This document shows positions 61,420 through 64,000 of a stretch of 64,000 nt of DNA, piece by piece (within the stretch, counting starts at the first letter, position 1; each line of letters opens with the position of its first letter). Source of the stretch: Rossellomorea vietnamensis NBRC 101237. Lineage in GTDB: Bacteria > Bacillota > Bacilli > Bacillales > Bacillaceae_B. A program made the position numbers and the translations under genes. The stretch is taken from positions 1 through 64,000 of the forward strand of contig NZ_BCVQ01000016.1 of the NCBI RefSeq assembly GCF_001591825.1, written 5' to 3'. The notes under the pieces were generated by a model. That model did no database searches. It saw only the letters and a program-made list of their open reading frames with translations, and had not been told where the DNA came from.

Positions 61420-64000
61420 AGAAGTACTCTGGCTATTGCTCCTGATTCCACTTGGGTTGGTTCTCTTTCTCTTCGCGAAACAGGGGATGAATCGGAAGGA
61501 AAGAAGGCTCATCCTGGCATTAAGAGGATGCGCCATGGTCCTGTTGATCTTTGCCCTTGCCAATCCGTCCCTTGTTTTACCCGAAAAGGCAAAGCCGGTC
61601 ATCTTCTTGGCAGATCGCTCCGCTTCTGTATCCCTGCAAGAAGACCGTATCCTTGATTTGATCAATCGGGGTGTCCATTCCAAACATGAACGGGACCGAT
61701 ACGGTATTGTTTCATTTGGTGAAAATGCGGCAATCGAACAGACGGTTTCAGATGAGAGGGAATATCCTGAACTGGTGGGGGAAATCAAGGAAGGAAATAC
61801 AAATCTTCAGGAAGGGTTGGAATACTCATCGAATCTCCTCCCCCGTGGCGGGAGGATCATCGCCATGACAGACGGGAAGGAAACGATGGGGGGAGGGGGG
61901 GATCTCATTCCTTTATTAAAAGGAAAGAAGATCGAGGTTGACTGGATGCCCATCGCCTCCGATACGAAGGAAGATGTTTCCGTAACTGATGTGTCTGCTC
62001 CATCTGTCCAATATAAAGGAGAAGAAACAACTCTCAATGTCAATACATACAGCACGACCAAAAAAGAGATTGAAATGCGCATTACTTTGAATGATCAACT
62101 GATCATTAAGGAAAACCTTCAGGTGCAAGAAGGCAACAACGAGTTTCAGTTCAAGCATGTAGTCGATCAATCCGGATTACTCGTGTATAAGGCAGAAGTG
62201 TTCTCTAAGGGAGATGGGAGTCCGGAAAACAATACACTCTACCACCTGGCACGCTCAGAAGGAGCCGCAAAAGTCATGCTGGTGGAAAACGCCGGCGGGG
62301 AAAGTGCATTGGCACCGTTACTAAACTCAGCCGGGTTTACCGTCGATGTATATAAACCGGAACAACTGCCCGGCAAGCTGACATCCTATCTGCAATATCA
62401 AAGCATCTTGTTTGATAATGTAGCTGCCACAAGCATCCCTGAGGAAAAAATGCTTTTAATAGAAAAAAGTGTAAAAGAGTTTGGGAGAGGATTCATTATG
62501 TTCGGTGGTAGTGACAGTTTTGCCCTTGGGGGATACTTTAAGACACCGATCGAACGAATACTTCCCGTCGATATGGATGTGAAGGGGAAGAAGGAACTAC
62601 CTTCTCTTGGTCTGGTGATCGTTCTGGATCGCTCCGGCAGCATGGACGGGCAAAAGCTGGCCCTTGCAAAAGAAGCAGCAGCCAGGACCGTCTCCCTCCT
62701 AAGAGATAAAGATACGCTGGGAGTCATTGCCTTCGATGACCGGCCATGGGATATCGTCAAAACGAAGCCGCTTACTGATCGTAAAAAAGCAGAAGAAAAG
62801 ATTCGTTCCATTTCGCCAGGTGGCGGGACAGAAATCTACAGCTCCCTTCAGCAGGCTTATGCGAGTCTTGAGAATCTACCACTAAAAAGAAAGCATATTA
62901 TTCTTTTGACAGACGGACAATCAGCCACCTCAGGGAGTTACCAGACACTTGTAGAAGACGGCCATGATAAACAAATCACCTTATCCACCGTTTCAATAGG
63001 AGAAGGGGCTGACAGAGGCTTGCTGAACGATCTGAGTCAGTGGGGAAAAGGAAGATTCTATGATGTCACCGATGCCAGCGTGATACCGAGCATCTTGACA
63101 AGAGAGACCGTGATCACGACAAGGACCTATATAGAAGATCAACCATTTTATCCAAGGATTACATCATCGGATTGGTCGCCCCTATTTAAAGACGGTGTTC
63201 CTCAGATGAATGCTTATATTGCGACCTCCCTGAAAGGGACTGCCCGCATGGAAATGGAGAGCGAAAAGAACGATCCGGTACTGGCTACCTGGAGATATGG
63301 TCTTGGTCGATCATTCGCTTTTACGTCGGACACGAGTGGGAAATGGACGGGTGATTTTGCTCGGTGGCAGGGGTGGCCGGCATTTCTCAATGAGCTTGTA
63401 ACACGCTCGTTTCCTGATCTTCGTTCAAATCCTTTCGCTATCGATGTGAAGGAAGAAAACGAAAATACCCGACTAAAGTTGTCATCGTCCGAGGGGGACA
63501 TCTCACCACTTGAGGTGACGGTCCTGTCTGAAGATGGAAAAATGATTCCCGCAACAACCAGGATAAAGGCACCGGGGGATTATGAGGTCATATTTGAAGA
63601 ACATTTATCACCGGGTCTGTACAATATGAATATTGCCAAAAGGGGGGAGGATGGTGAAAGCACATTTCAGACAGGTTTCTCAGTCCCTTATTCGAAAGAG
63701 TACTCTTTCAAGGGAGGATACCAGTCACTTGATACAATCGTAGAGGAGACGGGGGGAAGAAAGGCTTCTTCCGTGAAAGGGGCATTCAGGGACCTGCATG
63801 AACCCTCGTTTACAGAACGGTCCATTCAAACCATTCTCATTACGGCAGGTTTCCTTTTATTCTTTTGTGAGATTTTTATAAGAAGATTCGGGGTTGGACC
63901 GATTATGATGGTGGTTGACCTGATTAAACCACGGAGGACGTCACAAGAGATGAAAGAGGAAACAAGCATCGAACAGCTTGGCAGAAAAGTCAACAAGGAG
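61403..64000 (+). CDS. Double-VWA membrane protein, partial (MoxR-ABC operon)
   Basis: A frame open from GTG 61403 (GGAGG 9 bases upstream) to the end of the window, at least 866 residues. Two membrane helices lie at about 8-25 and 37-55. A first VWA-type domain has Asp71-Arg-Ser73-Ala-Ser75 (FLADRSASVS). A glutamine-amidotransferase-like Rossmann part follows (VMLVENAGGESALAPLL, then FGRGFIMFGG). The second VWA has a full MIDAS Asp409-Arg-Ser411-Gly-Ser413 (IVLDRSGSMDG) and LLTDGQSATSG. A further helix lies near 810-828, followed by a charged tail that is cut off here. Confidence 0.9.
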   Translation, partial: MGIEFEEVLWLLLLIPLGLVLFLFAKQGMNRKERRLILALRGCAMVLLIFALANPSLVLPEKAKPVIFLADRSASVSLQEDRILDLINRGVHSKHERDRYGIVSFGENAAIEQTVSDEREYPELVGEIKEGNTNLQEGLEYSSNLLPRGGRIIAMTDGKETMGGGGDLIPLLKGKKIEVDWMPIASDTKEDVSVTDVSAPSVQYKGEETTLNVNTYSTTKKEIEMRITLNDQLIIKENLQVQEGNNEFQFKHVVDQSGLLVYKAEVFSKGDGSPENNTLYHLARSEGAAKVMLVENAGGESALAPLLNSAGFTVDVYKPEQLPGKLTSYLQYQSILFDNVAATSIPEEKMLLIEKSVKEFGRGFIMFGGSDSFALGGYFKTPIERILPVDMDVKGKKELPSLGLVIVLDRSGSMDGQKLALAKEAAARTVSLLRDKDTLGVIAFDDRPWDIVKTKPLTDRKKAEEKIRSISPGGGTEIYSSLQQAYASLENLPLKRKHIILLTDGQSATSGSYQTLVEDGHDKQITLSTVSIGEGADRGLLNDLSQWGKGRFYDVTDASVIPSILTRETVITTRTYIEDQPFYPRITSSDWSPLFKDGVPQMNAYIATSLKGTARMEMESEKNDPVLATWRYGLGRSFAFTSDTSGKWTGDFARWQGWPAFLNELVTRSFPDLRSNPFAIDVKEENENTRLKLSSSEGDISPLEVTVLSEDGKMIPATTRIKAPGDYEVIFEEHLSPGLYNMNIAKRGEDGESTFQTGFSVPYSKEYSFKGGYQSLDTIVEETGGRKASSVKGAFRDLHEPSFTERSIQTILITAGFLLFFCEIFIRRFGVGPIMMVVDLIKPRRTSQEMKEETSIEQLGRKVNKE

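Overview
The window is a chromosome segment of a spore-forming member of the Bacillaceae (Bacillus or Rossellomorea-like). The evidence is strong AGGAGG-type ribosome binding sites, GTG and TTG starts, SAM-I and preQ1-I riboswitches, sporulation genes (KinE-type kinase, two Spo0E-family phosphatases, YkvT cortex-lytic-type hydrolase), and gene order close to the Bacillus subtilis ykrP-kinE-ogt-mtn-spo0E-mhqR-ykvI-ykvS-ykvT-ptsHI-patA-cheV-ykyB-ykuF-ykuI-ykuJ-ykuL-ccpC-dapH-dapL segment. The genus is an inference from memory of that order. I saw no rRNA, tRNA, prophage, IS element or CRISPR array.

Region by region. Positions 1-4200 hold a membrane protein, two tiny overlapping hydrophilic genes, a cobalamin-binding-type radical SAM protein and a YkrP-like acyltransferase. 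Positions 4300-7750 hold kinE, an ogt gene broken by one in-frame TGA, and an ArsR-family regulator behind a perfect 40-bp palindrome. Positions 7755-15800 are the complete methionine salvage locus: mtnA-mtnK and mtnU on the minus strand, mtnE and mtnWXBD on the plus strand, with SAM-I riboswitches ahead of mtnKA and of mtnWXBD. Positions 15900-24640 carry spo0E, mhqR, an M3 peptidase, a pair of inverted, structurally covarying repeats, ykvI, a DUF2254 protein, ykvS, ykvT, a second Spo0E-like gene and an SDR enzyme.

Positions 24738-28095 are a three-gene MoxR-DUF58-membrane protein operon, followed by an ABC pair of the FetA/FetB type and then ptsH-ptsI. Positions 32400-37700 contain a candidate small RNA, patA, corA and a preQ1-controlled queCDE operon, which appears moved relative to B. 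subtilis and lacks queF. Positions 37800-51900 contain cheV, ykyB, a PAS-GGDEF-EAL protein, fadH with a FadR-type operator, ykuI, an MBL hydrolase/glutaredoxin pair, ykuJ, darB, a TauE-type permease divergent from ccpC (two CcpC-type dyads in between), and dapH and dapL.

Positions 52108-64000 (running off the end) are the most interesting part: a tightly overlapped operon of at least eight genes. It encodes a secreted/membrane protein, an ABC-2 ATPase and permease, a membrane-anchored coiled-coil protein, a MoxR AAA+ ATPase, a DUF58 protein and two membrane-anchored von Willebrand A proteins. It looks like a Bat/MoxR-type chaperone-adaptor system physically coupled to an ABC exporter. I know of no assigned function for this arrangement, and a second, simpler MoxR-DUF58 unit lies 24 kb upstream.
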